A stretch of 64,000 bases of DNA from assembly GCA_963921195.1 (NCBI GenBank), contig OY992536.1:105302778-105366777 (forward strand). Direction: 5' to 3'. Shown here piece after piece: positions 63,118 to 64,000 of this stretch. This DNA comes from Pegoplata infirma. Its lineage: Eukaryota; Arthropoda; Insecta; Diptera; Anthomyiidae. A model generated the notes under the pieces. The model was not told the DNA's origin, ran no database searches, and saw only the letters and a list, made by a program, of their open reading frames with translations. Numbering within the stretch: the first letter of the stretch is position 1; the number at the start of each line of letters is the position of its first letter. The translations under genes were made by a program, and so were the position numbers.

Positions 63118-64000
63118 AATAAAACAATGTGAACCTGCCTTAAAAAACTGATTTTGGAATACAATTTGATTTTGTTAATTTAATTAAGTGGAACATCCAT
63201 TCAAAGTAAAATTATCACCCAAATTCACGTTATAGATAACCGGATGGTTGAATCGCTATTTTTTTTTTTTTTTAATTTTTTAAAAATTTTAATAATTTAA
63301 TTTATTTAATTTTAATACGAAAATAATACCTGTCAATATTTTTATTCATCTTATTTACTAAGAAAACCTCAAATCATCATTATTAAATAGGGCCTTTTTA
63401 AAAAAAAAATGCCAAAAAGTAACCTCCTCAAATGTAATAGATTTTGACAAGTTTTTGATAAAGCCGATTAAAAACAAATTATGCAAAAATTTTTTTAAAA
63501 CAAACTAAACAAAAATTTTACAACTCATTTAATCAATTAATCATTTAATTTAACCTTTATGATAAACGTTAACTTTTTGGGTAACTTCAAACAAAATATA
63601 CAGTGGTTGTCAACTAATTAGAAATGTTTCTATAGTATAGTACACAACGAGTATAATTTAAAAAAAAACAAATTATGTAGGTAATTTATAAAGCTTGAAT
63701 TTAAGCTTGAACTTAAGCTTGATAACGTCTAGATTGAGTAAATAATAAATGTGCTACGAGGGACGATTTGGAAAATGAAATTATTTAAAGATATTTTTCA
63801 GAATTTTTTTTAAAAATATTTCTAGCTCGATTTATTCTAAGTTGAAACATTAAAAATTTAAAAAATTGTGCAATAGTTTTTATTCAGTTATCAACTAATT
63901 TTTCCAACAACCCAAACACAAAATTAAATTTTTTAAATAGTAGAAAAAATTTGCATTTTTTGACCTAAAATTCATTTGACCACAAATTTTTTGTAAACAA
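63118..64000. other. AT-rich unique DNA at the window edge
   Basis: No gene is visible. CTTGAATTTAAGCTTGAACTT at 63695-63715 repeats AAGCTTGAA. TTTCTAGCTCGATTTATTCTAA at 63820-63841 resembles the terminus of the CTAGCTCGAGG foldback family. Confidence 0.4.

Overview
The window looks like non-coding nuclear DNA of a higher (schizophoran) fly, possibly a calyptrate. It is very AT-rich and packed with short DNA transposons carrying inverted terminal repeats. It also carries the GTCCGTCCGTCTGTC-type interspersed repeats familiar from Diptera, and RNase H-bearing non-LTR retrotransposon remnants. I see no complete host protein-coding gene. Nearly all open frames here are short chance frames in AT-rich repeats. 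The family-level guess at the organism is weak.

Two signals suggest that much of the window is one giant intron of a gene transcribed right to left. At 3516/3515 and 46033/46032 the minus strand has a long pyrimidine tract, AG, and then immediately GTAAGT. This is the layout of a recursive (ratchet) splice site. Each is followed, 46 or 38 nt downstream, by a second donor of the form GTAAGTAT. A GC-richer island at 5607-5646 is a candidate minus-strand micro-exon. The intervals not filled by transposons also share a 13-19 bp motif (core CTTAAGTCTTTTG) at eight or so places. I do not recognise it.

Layout. 0-3 kb: AT-rich DNA, a small TA-target element and a decayed non-LTR fragment (1012-2095). 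3.4-3.65 kb: recursive splice site and motif. 3.8-5.2 kb: large foldback element. 7.6 kb: a tRNA-derived SINE, with a second copy at 34.4 kb. 8.5-12 kb: interspersed repeats and two foldbacks. 13-24.5 kb: a multi-level nested structure. Here a hAT-like element whose body carries a 35-bp satellite was split by two interspersed elements, themselves split by a 2.3-kb CACAGTG-ended element and a 1.6-kb palindrome. 25.6-31.4 kb: more of the same palindrome family, an inverted duplicate of the 13-14.6 kb block, and a nested pair of inverted-repeat elements. 32-39.9 kb: unique DNA, SINE, hairpins, a perfect hAT foldback and CACAGTG-ended fragments. 40-43.9 kb: a degenerate palindrome array hosting a TTA-target element and an 840-bp CACAGTG-ended element. 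44-47.9 kb: mostly unique DNA with the second recursive splice site and three motif copies. 48-53.2 kb: a 16-bp satellite, then a palindrome split by a 1.83-kb hAT-like element. 53.6-55.6 kb: the better-preserved non-LTR element, itself split by a 200-bp hAT-type MITE. 56-64 kb: interspersed repeats and an element carrying three nested TA-target elements.

Several insertions can be proved inside the window, because an uninterrupted copy of the target exists elsewhere in it. This gives exact ends and target-site duplications. The most notable outcome is a group of elements that begin with CACAGTG and make 5-bp duplications. That combination is characteristic of Transib transposons, relatives of RAG1 and its recombination signals.
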